Below, piece after piece: positions 8,217 to 17,317 of a stretch of DNA of 64,000 bases; positions within the stretch are counted from its first letter, which is position 1, and each line of letters starts with the position of its first letter. Made by a program: the position numbers and the translations under genes. The DNA comes from Oceanococcus sp. HetDA_MAG_MS8 (GTDB taxonomy: Bacteria; Pseudomonadota; Gammaproteobacteria; Nevskiales; Oceanococcaceae). Below the pieces are notes generated by a model. The model ran no database searches. It was not told the origin of the DNA and saw nothing but the letters and a program-made list of their open reading frames with translations. The stretch is taken from assembly GCA_019192445.1 (NCBI GenBank), contig JAHCMK010000005.1, positions 62,001 to 126,000 of the forward strand, read 5' to 3'.

Positions 8217-9074
8217 ATGGTCAGCGATCTCGCCTCCGTCATCTGGCACAACCTGCGCCAGACTCCCATGCTGTCACGCATCTTTTATGTGCCGTTCTGG
8301 GAGTGCCCTTATCGCTGTGATTTCTGCTGCGTAGATTCCCTGCCCGGTCGGCCTCCAGCGGATTTGGATGTGGGCGAAGACATGCTCTTTGACCTGCTGC
8401 AAGAGTTATATCGGCGCAGGGGTAAACCTCTAGGGCTGCATTACTATGGCGGCGAGCCACTCATGCGCCCAGAGTACTTAGCCCAGGTCGGCGAGCGAGC
8501 CATGCGCGACCCTGCCGTGAGTAAGCTGTATGTGTATTCCACGCTCAAGCTCAAAGGCATCGATCAGCTGCTAGAGGTTGTTCCCCGAGAGCGTTTGCGC
8601 ATTGTGGTGAATACCGATACGGTGGACGAATTTGTTCGCGCCGAAGTTACCAGGCTGGACGGCATTGCCGAGTACTACACCAACCCCACGGTATTCCATA
8701 CCGGGCGGGGGCGCGCCGGTTGCGAGGGCTATCAAGAGGCATGGTTTGAGCGCATCTTGCCGCGAGCGTTGCCAGGCAGAAGCTGCTTTGCCACCGCCTC
8801 GGGTATGTTGGTGAATGGGCCGCATCACAGCGTGCATTTATGTTGTTTGCCGCAGTCTCCGGAGGTGGGTCGCTTGGGCATGCCCGCAGCTCAGGTGGTT
8901 GACCAGTACCTGGCGCGACTGAAGACCTATCACAAAGAAGCCTTGGAGCAAATGCGCCGTGACAAACTCATGCACGCCTGTCAGACCTGCGAGGCAAACT
9001 CCAGCTTCGAGTCCACACGGCATGGCCCAGCCGCCGAGCAGCCCCTGACCTTCATGCCGGCTGGCTCACCCTAA
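8217..9074 (+). CDS. Radical SAM protein with SPASM-like C-terminal cysteines
   Basis: A 285-residue enzyme. The [4Fe-4S] binding motif CxxxCxxC is at Cys30, Cys34, Cys37 (WECPYRCDFCC), and YYGGEPL at 76-82 is the SAM-contacting GGE motif. Further cysteines sit at 190, 209, 210 and in CQTC (255-258), an arrangement resembling SPASM or twitch auxiliary cluster domains of enzymes that modify peptides or other proteins. The ATG at 8217 was chosen because it fits radical SAM N-termini; 42 residues further upstream are open but uninformative. No obvious small precursor peptide gene is visible before it or in the 90 bases after it, so the substrate is unknown. Confidence 0.8.
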   Translation: MVSDLASVIWHNLRQTPMLSRIFYVPFWECPYRCDFCCVDSLPGRPPADLDVGEDMLFDLLQELYRRRGKPLGLHYYGGEPLMRPEYLAQVGERAMRDPAVSKLYVYSTLKLKGIDQLLEVVPRERLRIVVNTDTVDEFVRAEVTRLDGIAEYYTNPTVFHTGRGRAGCEGYQEAWFERILPRALPGRSCFATASGMLVNGPHHSVHLCCLPQSPEVGRLGMPAAQVVDQYLARLKTYHKEALEQMRRDKLMHACQTCEANSSFESTRHGPAAEQPLTFMPAGSP

Positions 9075-9164
9075 AAGTAGCCGCGAGCGCTCCTGAGGCT
9101 GTTTGACTGAGGTCCTGGCGACATTGAAGTGTGAAATCAGCCGCCTGCGCCGGGCTTGGTTCTA

Positions 9165-11420
9165 CTAAAACTCCCAGTAGCTGCGCAACATCACTCCCAC
9201 GGTACGTGGTGGGGCATGGCTGCCAAAACGGGTGTTCTCGAAAAGGGCCGCGGCGGCGGCTTCGCGGCGTACGAGTTTGTCGCTCAAATTCTGCCCGCTC
9301 AAGATCAGGTCTAGGGGCAGCGTGGCAGGACGCAGAACCATTTGCGCATCCCAGCGCAGATACCCAGGCTGCTCATGCAGGGGGTCTAGGTCCAGGTTCA
9401 AAAACTGGCGGCTGCGCCACTCCGCCTGAAGGCCAACACTGAGATCAAAACCCGGTAGTGGCTGTCGGTATTCCATGCCCATGTGGCCGCTGTAGCGGGG
9501 CGCCCGTGGCAAGGTGCGGCCTGAGAGGTCTTGCGTGGTTGAGTCACTCCCGGCTGGCGCGGGCGCATTGCGAAATTCACGGTAACGCGCGTTCAAGGCA
9601 GCAGCAGCAAACTCCAATTTTAGTTGAGGCCATGGTCGCCAGAGCAGGGCTGTTTCCACGCCCTGGCTTTGCGCCGCGGCGGCGTTGTCGACAAAAAAGC
9701 GGGTGCCGTCGAAGACCGCCACCTGTAAATTATCGAAGCGGGTGGCGAAGGCCACAAGTTCGGCGCGCAATCCACCGCGCTCCCAACGTAGCGCAGCCTC
9801 TAGGGTGGTGGAGTCTTCTTGCTCAAAGATCACCTGGTCCCCTTGGGCCGCTAAATTGTTGAACCCTCCTGCTTTAAAGCCTTGCGCTGCCGTGAGGTAG
9901 CCACTCCAGCCTGAATCAGGTGGTGACCACAGCAGCGATAGCTGGGGCGTAAACGCGCTGGCGAGGACTTCATCCTCCACATCGTATGGCGACTCCCCCA
10001 AAAAGGTTTGGAAGATCAGGCCGCTGTTGTCATAGTCCAGTACCGCTCGCCCTGGTTTGCGCTCGTAGGTATAGCGTAAGTCCGTGCGCAGGGACCAGCT
10101 CCTGCTCAGTGGGCGTTTGGCGGCAATCAGTCCGCTCATGGTGCGGATTTGCTGGTCGAGAAAATGACGGGATGTATCGCTGGCCAGATTATTGATGGGG
10201 CCGAGTGCTGCAGCGAGTGGGGCCAGCACCGCGTTGCCCAGGAGTGGCACTCCACGGCTCAGTCCGGCCAGACCCTCGGGCAACAGGCCAATGTTCACGC
10301 GCAGCTGCAGATCGCTATGGAAGGCGTAGAGACCCATCGTGATATCCCATAGCCCCCATGTGTGTTGTCTGCGTAAATCCAAGCTGTATTGGCGATAGTC
10401 TTCCGTGGAGGGAAAGGTCAGCAGGGGAATCGCGGTGAAGTCGGCATCAAAGTCGGCAATCACCTGTTGTTGGTAGGCATGCGCTGAGAGCTGCCAAAAG
10501 GCGGCGCCTCGACGCCACTCTAGGCGCCAATGCGCGTCTTGGCCGTCGATATCACCCGCCGAGTTGGCATTGTCGGTAGCGGTGCGCCTGTCGGCTGGGT
10601 CGGTGTTGGTTTGTGCGTCGTATTGTTGATAAAGCGCGAGTTCCTCATCGCTGGCAGCTATCAACTCAAAACCGTCCCCGGTCTGACGCACGGCGGCATG
10701 GCTCAGACTCAGTTGCATCAGCAGTTCTGGCTGCGGCTGCCATTGCCATTTTGCGCGCAGAGCTTCGCCCGGCCGGCCCAAATCTTCGCGTTGCAATGTG
10801 GTGTTGAACAAATAGCCATCTTCCCGTTGCACCAAGCCGGCGAGTCGGAATTGATGCCGATCCGACGCCGCCAGATTGGCGGCGACACGATATTCTTCGC
10901 GATCACGGCTGGCGCCTAAGACTGCGCCCTGAACGTTGCTCCATGACTCAGGGTCACGGGTACGCAGGTTTATTGCCCCGGCGATGGTGTTCTTGCCGAG
11001 CAGCGCTCCTTGAGGCCCACGCAAGACTTCGACCTGGTCCAGGTCATAAAAGCTAAATAGGGCAAGCTGTGGGCGTCCGTAGTAAACACCATCAATGAAC
11101 ACGCCTACGGATTGCTCGGCGCTGCGAACCTCACCTGTACCCAGGCCACGCATGACCAAGTAGGTGTTGGTTGGTGTGAGATTGAGTTGGGAGTTGGGTA
11201 CCCGGCGGCTCAGATCTCCAATGCGCTCCAGTCCACGTTCCTGTAGCTCCTGAGCATCCAGTACCGTGGCTGCTGCTGGTAGCTGATCGACTGCCGTTGC
11301 CTCCCGGGTGGCGGTCACCACCACCGCGTCCAACGAGGTTGACTCCGCTGTTTGCGCGAGACAAACCAGCGGCAGATGAACGCCGTAAAGCGCAAGCAGG
11401 AGACGGTGCAGAGCAGGCAT
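9165..11420 (-). CDS. TonB-dependent outer-membrane receptor
   Basis: A 751-residue precursor. A signal peptide (residues 1-22, ending LVCLAQ) is followed by a TonB-box-like start (LDAVVVTATRE), a plug domain (GVFIDGVYYGRPQ; VEVLRGPQGALLGKN) and a 22-stranded-barrel region that ends in an aromatic residue (YWEF), as expected for outer-membrane insertion. It resembles siderophore/carbohydrate-type receptors, but the ligand cannot be read from sequence. The ATG at 11420 gives the signal peptide; a GTG at 11492 would add 24 unsupported residues. No TonB, ExbB/D or ABC transporter genes are adjacent. Confidence 0.9.
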   Translation of the reverse strand: MPALHRLLLALYGVHLPLVCLAQTAESTSLDAVVVTATREATAVDQLPAAATVLDAQELQERGLERIGDLSRRVPNSQLNLTPTNTYLVMRGLGTGEVRSAEQSVGVFIDGVYYGRPQLALFSFYDLDQVEVLRGPQGALLGKNTIAGAINLRTRDPESWSNVQGAVLGASRDREEYRVAANLAASDRHQFRLAGLVQREDGYLFNTTLQREDLGRPGEALRAKWQWQPQPELLMQLSLSHAAVRQTGDGFELIAASDEELALYQQYDAQTNTDPADRRTATDNANSAGDIDGQDAHWRLEWRRGAAFWQLSAHAYQQQVIADFDADFTAIPLLTFPSTEDYRQYSLDLRRQHTWGLWDITMGLYAFHSDLQLRVNIGLLPEGLAGLSRGVPLLGNAVLAPLAAALGPINNLASDTSRHFLDQQIRTMSGLIAAKRPLSRSWSLRTDLRYTYERKPGRAVLDYDNSGLIFQTFLGESPYDVEDEVLASAFTPQLSLLWSPPDSGWSGYLTAAQGFKAGGFNNLAAQGDQVIFEQEDSTTLEAALRWERGGLRAELVAFATRFDNLQVAVFDGTRFFVDNAAAAQSQGVETALLWRPWPQLKLEFAAAALNARYREFRNAPAPAGSDSTTQDLSGRTLPRAPRYSGHMGMEYRQPLPGFDLSVGLQAEWRSRQFLNLDLDPLHEQPGYLRWDAQMVLRPATLPLDLILSGQNLSDKLVRREAAAAALFENTRFGSHAPPRTVGVMLRSYWEF

Positions 11421-11561
11421 AGGGGTCGGTGCAGGAGATGGGGGACGCGCTGCGGAACTCGCCCCAAAAATTCTGGGTTGCCGGGGGCTCACTCTAGGCG
11501 CGTTGTTGATTGTGCCTGCTCGGGCCCTGTTCAGTGGTCGCGAATCACTGCTTCAGGGTCC

Positions 11562-11595
11562 AAAAAAAGAAAAAGGCCCCGCAGTTGCGAGGCCT
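11562..11595 (-). terminator. Rho-independent terminator behind the GlyGly-CTERM gene
   Basis: Read on the minus strand, a GC-rich stem (AGGCCTCGCA ... TGCGGGGCCT) is followed by TTTTTCTTTTTTT. It lies 25 bases behind the stop codon of the gene at 11620-12312 and in front of the TonB receptor gene, so the two are probably separate transcripts. Confidence 0.85.
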
Positions 11596-11619
11596 GTTGA
11601 TGCGCTTAATCAGGCGAAC

Positions 11620-12312
11620 TCAGCCTCGGCGGCGCAATCCTAAAGTGGCCAACACCAGCAACAGGCCGCCCAAGCCACCACCGCCACTGGACTGGGCAGA
11701 GCGTGCTTGCGCGGTACGCTGATCTTCGTCGGCAGCAATAAAGAAGCCCATGGCGCCATCATCGGGCGGGTTGTCGGCAAAGAAGGCCTCGAGGTCAGCA
11801 TCTGGTGAGGGCTGACCCAAGTCTAAGGTTGCGACCACTTCATAGGTAGAGCCGGCCACGGCGAAATACACCATATCCAGGCGAATCTCGGACACGCCAC
11901 CGGTGACGGCCAGCGTGATGGCTTCGTTGGGGTTGTTGGCATTCAGCTCTGCGGAAGAGCCAATTTCATTGCCATCTGCGTCATAGGCGTAGAAGTCATA
12001 GTCTTCAACTTCCAGGCCAGTGGGGTTCGTCCAGGACATCTGCAGGCGCAGAATGGCCGTGGGGTACACCTCGGTCAGGTTGTCCGGGACATCAATGGTG
12101 AGGTCAAAGCGGTCACAGGTGATCCCTGGCTCGCAATTAATCCCCGTTCCGGTCTCGGCAGCGATAGCGGGCGTAGGGTTGACTCCGACCACAGGGCCTT
12201 CGCCAAAGCTCAGCTCAGTTTCATAAATGGTCAAAGTGCCGCTGGAAGGCGTAGCAGCGAGTGCGGTCAACGGACACAGCAGCGCGATGGCCGCGAGGGG
12301 CGCGATTTTCAT
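11620..12312 (-). CDS. Secreted protein with GlyGly-CTERM sorting tail
   Basis: A 230-residue protein of unknown function. Residues 1-20 are a signal peptide (ending LTALA). The middle is acidic and beta-rich with no motif I recognise, apart from two cysteines (CEPGITC) that could form a disulfide. The C-terminus SSGGGGLGG-LLLVLATLGL-RRRG is a GlyGly-CTERM tail: glycines, one membrane span and arginines, the signal cut by rhombosortase in bacteria with type II secretion. No rhombosortase gene is in this window. The gene has its own terminator. Confidence 0.75.
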   Translation of the reverse strand: MKIAPLAAIALLCPLTALAATPSSGTLTIYETELSFGEGPVVGVNPTPAIAAETGTGINCEPGITCDRFDLTIDVPDNLTEVYPTAILRLQMSWTNPTGLEVEDYDFYAYDADGNEIGSSAELNANNPNEAITLAVTGGVSEIRLDMVYFAVAGSTYEVVATLDLGQPSPDADLEAFFADNPPDDGAMGFFIAADEDQRTAQARSAQSSGGGGLGGLLLVLATLGLRRRG

Positions 12313-12481
12313 GAGGTTCTCCTTTGTAGATGCCGACGGTTCTCAAGCTTCGGCAGCCTGCAATATCGCCCTCAATGTAAAAATTGTCCAGTATCTGGTT
12401 CCATTGCGCGCTGAGCGCTTCGGGAGCTCTACGCCTTCTCGGATGCAGACCTAGGGCTGTGATACCAGGCCGTAAGGAGCC

Positions 12482-12522
12482 AAGCACAGTCACCGGAATC
12501 TGAGATTCCGGCGCTGTGCTTA
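12482..12522. terminator. Long hairpin between stress-protein and GlyGly-CTERM genes
   Basis: AAGCACAG ... CCGGAATCT-GAG-AGATTCCGG-like arms ... CTGTGCTT form a long nested stem just after the stop of the universal stress protein gene (12535). The T-run after it is weak on both strands, so this may be a factor-assisted terminator or a 3' stabiliser rather than a classical terminator. Confidence 0.45.
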
Positions 12523-12534
12523 GGATTGTGGTTT

Positions 12535-13410
12535 TTAGGCGTAGAGGTCGTTGCGGTAGACCAATACCGGGCAGGGCGCTGCGCGCAGAACGCGCTCGGC
12601 GGTCGACCCTAGAAGAAAGCGGTCTAAACCGCGTAAGCCCTGTGAGCCCATAACAATCAGATCAGCAGCGAAATCTTTGGCGAGCTCAGCCAGCTTTTGG
12701 TGAGGGTGCCCATGGGAAATCACCCCCTCGGCTTGCTCGGATAGCTCCGTTTCGGCCAGCCATTGATCCAAACTTTTGCGGGCTTGCTCTTGACCAGCCT
12801 GCAAGAAGTCATCGTGGTAATACGGAGGTAATGGGGCAGGATCAACCACATGAGCGGCGATCAATTTGCTATTGGCTGCCTCAGCAAGCTGACCGGCATA
12901 GCGGAAAGCATCATGCGCCAGAGCAGAAAAATCGACGGCTGCCAGAATCGCGCCTAGTTCTTCTGGTGGCTGCGCGTGTTTGCTGCTCACTACCAGCGTA
13001 GGTACGGGGCTGAGCCTAGCCACTTCAGCCGCAACGCTGCCTAGCGCAAAATGCGCTAAACCCTTGTAGCCATGGCTACCTACAACAACTAGGTCCACCG
13101 CATTGTTCTTGGCGTAGTCCGCAACAGTGGGGGCAACTGCAGGCTCGCGCACGCTGGAATAGGTACAGGGAGCGTCGAGCTCCGCTGCCAATTTGCTCAG
13201 GGCTTTATCTGCTGCTTGTTGTACCTCCTCGATTTGCTCGGCGGTTTCCGCAAACGCCAGCCAGCTGTACTCAATTTGCAGGGGCGTTTGCACATAGAAC
13301 AGGTGTAATTTGGCTTGGTGTCGCCGCGCCCAAGCTGCCGCATGCTCGGCGGCATGGCGACTAGCGGGGGAAAGATCCGTTGCCAGCAAAATATGAGACA
13401 CAGTAGACAT
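12535..13410 (-). CDS. Universal stress protein, two-domain
   Basis: A 291-residue tandem UspA-fold protein. Both halves carry the ATP-binding pattern Gx2Gx9G(S/T): GSHGYKGLAHFALGS in the first domain and GSQGLRGLDRFLLGS in the second. The start at 13410 has a textbook ribosome site (GGAGGTGATC). Such proteins are cytoplasmic and usually induced in stationary phase or under energy stress; the ligand and partner are not evident. It follows the phospholipase D-type gene on the same strand after a 165-base gap. Confidence 0.9.
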   Translation of the reverse strand: MSTVSHILLATDLSPASRHAAEHAAAWARRHQAKLHLFYVQTPLQIEYSWLAFAETAEQIEEVQQAADKALSKLAAELDAPCTYSSVREPAVAPTVADYAKNNAVDLVVVGSHGYKGLAHFALGSVAAEVARLSPVPTLVVSSKHAQPPEELGAILAAVDFSALAHDAFRYAGQLAEAANSKLIAAHVVDPAPLPPYYHDDFLQAGQEQARKSLDQWLAETELSEQAEGVISHGHPHQKLAELAKDFAADLIVMGSQGLRGLDRFLLGSTAERVLRAAPCPVLVYRNDLYA

Positions 13411-13575
13411 GATCACCTCCAAAACAGTGCGCAATGGCGAGTCCAGTCACGAGCCTGCCCGATCCCACACCCATGGTTCATGACCTACGTCAATTTGCAA
13501 AGTTCGCCGCTGGGCCCAAGTTCTGCGGCCGCAAATGGCTGAGCTCTTGGCCGGTGCATAGGGTGCGCAGCCGAC

Positions 13576-14874
13576 CTACAACCAGGCCCTGAACAATGCA
13601 AAGAGCGCATTGCGGAGACGCTGCGCCAGAGGTCGTCTGCGCCATGTTCGCAGGTTAATTTCTAGGCTGTGGTGAAGATCCTGCTCAAAATGCTGAGCCA
13701 ATTCGGCATTGATGGCATGGTCCCAAACCAGCACGTTGCATTCGTGGTTCCAGCGAAAAGAGCGTGCGTCCCAATTGGTGGAGCCCACGAGCCCCCAATT
13801 TCGGTCGGCCAGCATGGTTTTGCAGTGGAGCACCGCCGGTTGGTACTCATAAATTCGAACCCCTTCACGCAGCAGTTGGGTATAAGCTGCCTGCCCGGCG
13901 TAACGTACCCAGGGGACGTCGGTGGGGCCAGGGAGTAATAGGCGAACATCCACCCCCCGCTGTGCACAATCCGCCAGCATCTTGAGCAACCAAGGCTGCG
14001 GTGCAAAATAGGCATTGCTAATCCAGACACGCTGCCTTGCGGCGCCCAGTAAGCCCGCAATGGCGGCATGCATTTCCTGTTGTCCACGTCCTGGCAGGGT
14101 GTCCAACAGCAGCGAGCGCGGCCCCGCTTGGGCTTTGCTTGTACTGCTGGGAATGAGTACGCCATCGCCGCCGGCGAGTTCCCAACTCTCGAAAAATAGC
14201 CTAGCCATGTCCACGGCGAGACTGCCTTGTACGCGGATATGCGTATCCCGCCAGGGGGGCATGCCATCACGCCCATAATGGTATTCATCGGCGATATTCA
14301 TACCGCCCGTGTAGGCGATTTGGCGGTCTACGATCAGCAGCTTACGGTGATCAAGAATGGGTAATAAGATTCGTGGTGCCGACCGTGGCCGTCGAAACAA
14401 GCGAAACTCGGAGCCTGCATCAGCCAGGGCCTCCCAGAACGGCGGGCGCAGTCTGGAGCTGCCCCAGGCGTCAGCCAAAATTTTCACGCTGATCCCACGC
14501 CGAGCGGCTAAGCCGAGTGCGCGGGCAATTCTCTGGCCCGTTTGGTCATTCCGGATGATGTAGGACTCGAGCAATATTTCGGACTCAGCTGCAGCTATGT
14601 TGGCCAGCATGGCCGCGTAAGCGCAGCGCCCAGCGGTGTAGAGCTGCAGCGGATCCCCATGCCGCCAATGGCTCTGATCCAGGCGGCTGAGTAAAACAGC
14701 GAGTCGCTGTTCGCGCTCATGCTCAGGCCATTGGCAGGCTTGTTGATACACCGGCTCAGCATGAAGCTCGGCCGGAAGCCGACGATTGGGGCGAGGCCGC
14801 AGCCGCAGCATAGGTTTGCGGCGGACTGCAGTGCTGTGGGAGACCTCCGTTTGAGACTGCCGTGGCCCGCTCAT
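13576..14874 (-). CDS. Phospholipase D-family enzyme, cardiolipin synthase-like
   Basis: A 432-residue protein with two HKD motifs: DHRKLLIVD in the first half and HCKTMLADRNWGLVGS in the second, each the HxKx4D signature of the phospholipase D superfamily. Spacing and surrounding words (GGMNIADEYHYG, GSTNWDARS) fit the soluble ClsB-type cardiolipin synthases, which join phospholipids at the inner membrane. There is no N-terminal membrane span; residues 1-35 are strongly basic and the C-terminus (RLRNALFALFRAWL) is amphipathic, either of which could bind membrane. The ATG follows AGGGA. Between two universal stress protein genes it may belong to a stress response (inference). Confidence 0.85.
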   Translation of the reverse strand: MSGPRQSQTEVSHSTAVRRKPMLRLRPRPNRRLPAELHAEPVYQQACQWPEHEREQRLAVLLSRLDQSHWRHGDPLQLYTAGRCAYAAMLANIAAAESEILLESYIIRNDQTGQRIARALGLAARRGISVKILADAWGSSRLRPPFWEALADAGSEFRLFRRPRSAPRILLPILDHRKLLIVDRQIAYTGGMNIADEYHYGRDGMPPWRDTHIRVQGSLAVDMARLFFESWELAGGDGVLIPSSTSKAQAGPRSLLLDTLPGRGQQEMHAAIAGLLGAARQRVWISNAYFAPQPWLLKMLADCAQRGVDVRLLLPGPTDVPWVRYAGQAAYTQLLREGVRIYEYQPAVLHCKTMLADRNWGLVGSTNWDARSFRWNHECNVLVWDHAINAELAQHFEQDLHHSLEINLRTWRRRPLAQRLRNALFALFRAWL

Positions 14875-14961
14875 GCCATGTCCCTTGATGAATTGACCCA
14901 GGTCAAGATGCCGTGTCCATGATCAGGGTACAAGGGTGTCAGGCTCGCCGGAGACACAACC

Positions 14962-15972
14962 ATGCCCAAGCTTGACCACATCTTTGTCATTGTCAACGCG
15001 GAAGATCTGCACTCCCCAGCGTTGCAGCGTGCCGCTGCCTTAGCCCAGGCCAGCGGCGCGCGCCTGGAGCTGGCTGCCTTTGCCTACGAACGCTCCATTG
15101 CTCATTGGGGGCAATGGGATCAGTGGCTGATGAATGTCACCATCCGGGACAGCTTAGATGCCCTGGAGTCGGCATTGGAGTCCCGATGTGCGGAGCTTTG
15201 CAAGGACGGAATCGAGGCTGTGGGCAGCGTTTACTGGGGTCACCCTTTGCATGCCGCAATGGCGGCACAGGTGGCCCGTAGTCAGCCTGATTTGGTCATC
15301 AAGGATATTGGTTATGCGGCCTGGTTAACCCGCCATGTGTTGACGCCCTTAGACGCTCAGTTGTTGCGTTTATGCCCAGCGCCGTTGATGTTGGTACGCC
15401 AGACAGAGGCTCTGCCGCAGCGAGTGCTGGCCGCCGTGGACCCAGTGAACCGACATGACAAGCCCCGCGGGCTCAATCGCGACATTATCGGTATGGCGCA
15501 AAGCATGGCCGAGCTCAGTCAGGCGGATTTGGATTTAGTCGCCGCCTACGATGCGATGCCGCCCTTGCCCTACACCACCCTGGAGCTGTCGCGGGTTGAA
15601 CGCGTGTACCAAGATCAGCTGAACCAGGCGCGTACGGTATTCGCTGAACTTGCTGCCGCGCAGGGTATTGGTGCCGAGCACTGCCACTTTTTGCAAACCA
15701 GCGTGGTCGAGTCAGGCTTGCAAGACTTTGTGAGCCAACATCAGGCGGATTTGCTGGTTGTTGGTACCACCTACCGGAAAGCACTTCGTCAGGCCATTCT
15801 CGGCACGGTATCGGAGGCTTTGCTGTACACCGTCGACTGTGATGTTTTGGCTGTGAAGCCCGAAGGCTTCGCCGCAGATTTGCCGCGTTACATCGACATG
15901 CAGGACCCGGACTTGGTGCGAGATTTGCGCCGGGTGCGGGATAAGGCTCAGGAGGCCGCTGTGGCCTCTTAA
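14962..15972 (+). CDS. Universal stress protein, UspE-like
   Basis: A 336-residue tandem Usp protein. The second domain has a clear nucleotide-binding-like end (VVGTTYRKALRQAILGTVSEALLYTVDCDVLAVKPEGF), whereas the first domain lacks the glycine pattern, as in E. coli UspE. The length and the C-terminal extension (YIDMQDPDLVRDLRR) also fit UspE. Its stop codon shares the palindrome TTAA with the stop codon of the convergent permease gene. Confidence 0.82.
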   Translation: MPKLDHIFVIVNAEDLHSPALQRAAALAQASGARLELAAFAYERSIAHWGQWDQWLMNVTIRDSLDALESALESRCAELCKDGIEAVGSVYWGHPLHAAMAAQVARSQPDLVIKDIGYAAWLTRHVLTPLDAQLLRLCPAPLMLVRQTEALPQRVLAAVDPVNRHDKPRGLNRDIIGMAQSMAELSQADLDLVAAYDAMPPLPYTTLELSRVERVYQDQLNQARTVFAELAAAQGIGAEHCHFLQTSVVESGLQDFVSQHQADLLVVGTTYRKALRQAILGTVSEALLYTVDCDVLAVKPEGFAADLPRYIDMQDPDLVRDLRRVRDKAQEAAVAS

Positions 15973-17180
15973 GCATGCCCTCCAGGCACTGCCAGTAGCA
16001 GCAAACCGCTGGCGCTGGCGGCGCCTAACAGGGGCAAGAGGTAGCGTCCCCAGTGGCGCTTCTCTTGGCGGAGTAGGGCGACCAAGGCGAGATTCACCAT
16101 GGTGAAAATCAGCAAGATGAGGGCGCTTGTGAGTTGCGCCAGTAGCACCAAGCCGCCAATCATGGTCAAAGACATGGTGAAACCCGTGGCAACAACAGTA
16201 GCGGCCCAGGGAGTATGCCGCCCAGGGTGAACACTGGCCAACCAAGCTGGCAGCTGACGCTGTTGGGATAAACCGTAGAGCACCCTTGCGGCCATAATCA
16301 GCTGGGCCAAGGCGCCATTGGTAATTGCCAGCAAACCCAAAACAGCAACGATAGTTGCTCCGGGGTAACCGCTGTATTCCAGCAGAGTGACCATCGGCGC
16401 AGCGGAGGCGGCCAGCTCCTGCACCGGTAAAGCGCCTAAGGCAGTAATGCAGAGCAGCACATACAGCATGGCGGAAAGCGCCATCGATAGGGGAATGGCA
16501 ATGCCTAAGGTCCGTCCAGGATGGCGTGTTTCTTCGGCCAAATTGGCCAAATCTTCGAAGCCAATAAATGCATAGAAGGCTAAGAATGCACCGCTAAACC
16601 AGGCGGTATTGCGCAGCCCCGGCCACTGAACAACAGCCTGCGGCCATTGCCAATGTCCTTCGCCACCAACAACTGCCAGCACAATCGCAAGTAGGCCCAC
16701 AACAGTGGAGATTGCGAGCAGGCCGACCAAAGCCGCTGACTCGCGAATGCCCCAGGTGGCGACCGCGCCCAGTGCCGCCAGATAGCCCAGGGTAACGAGC
16801 GGAGCGGGCAGTGCTATGAGGCTGCTGAGATAGCGGGCAAAGCCATGAGCCATGGTGGCAGCCGAGACCATCCCACTCAGAGCCACGGCTAAGCCTATGA
16901 TCAGGGTCAGCGAATCGCGTGCAAAAGCAGCGTTGACGTAGGCGGCTTCGCCTGCACTACGTGGGTGCCGCGCGGCTAACTGCGCATAGCTTAGACCAGT
17001 AAGCGCGGCAATGGAGGCGGCCAGAACAAAGGCGGCCGGGGCTGCAGAGCCGCTCACCCCAATGACTTCGCCGATGAGCACGAAGATGCCGGCGCCGACA
17101 ATGGTGCCCAGTCCATACAGGGTCATACTCCAAGGACCTAGGCTGCGGCGCAGGGTTGGGGCTGGACTGGGCTGACTCAT
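15969..17180 (-). CDS. APC-superfamily amino acid permease
   Basis: A 403-residue, about 12-span inner-membrane transporter. LYGLGTIVGAGIFVLIGEV is the conserved first helix of the APC family and the following helices alternate in the usual way; FIGFEDLANLAEETRHPGRT is the conserved loop after helix 6. The substrate cannot be deduced. The ATG at 17180 is used; a TTG at 17189 lies nearer to a GAGG and is a real alternative. The gene is divergent from the CDF transporter. Confidence 0.87.
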   Translation of the reverse strand: MSQPSPAPTLRRSLGPWSMTLYGLGTIVGAGIFVLIGEVIGVSGSAAPAAFVLAASIAALTGLSYAQLAARHPRSAGEAAYVNAAFARDSLTLIIGLAVALSGMVSAATMAHGFARYLSSLIALPAPLVTLGYLAALGAVATWGIRESAALVGLLAISTVVGLLAIVLAVVGGEGHWQWPQAVVQWPGLRNTAWFSGAFLAFYAFIGFEDLANLAEETRHPGRTLGIAIPLSMALSAMLYVLLCITALGALPVQELAASAAPMVTLLEYSGYPGATIVAVLGLLAITNGALAQLIMAARVLYGLSQQRQLPAWLASVHPGRHTPWAATVVATGFTMSLTMIGGLVLLAQLTSALILLIFTMVNLALVALLRQEKRHWGRYLLPLLGAASASGLLLLAVPGGHA

Positions 17181-17317
17181 AATTACCAATGTGCCTCAAG
17201 TGGGTTGAGCATGCAGACGCTGTTACCCAGTTTGCGCCTGGCTGCATAGACTGTGCTCTAGACTGATCTACATGCGCCGTCCCTCGCAGTGGCCGGGCAT
17301 AGGCTAGGGAGCCGAGT

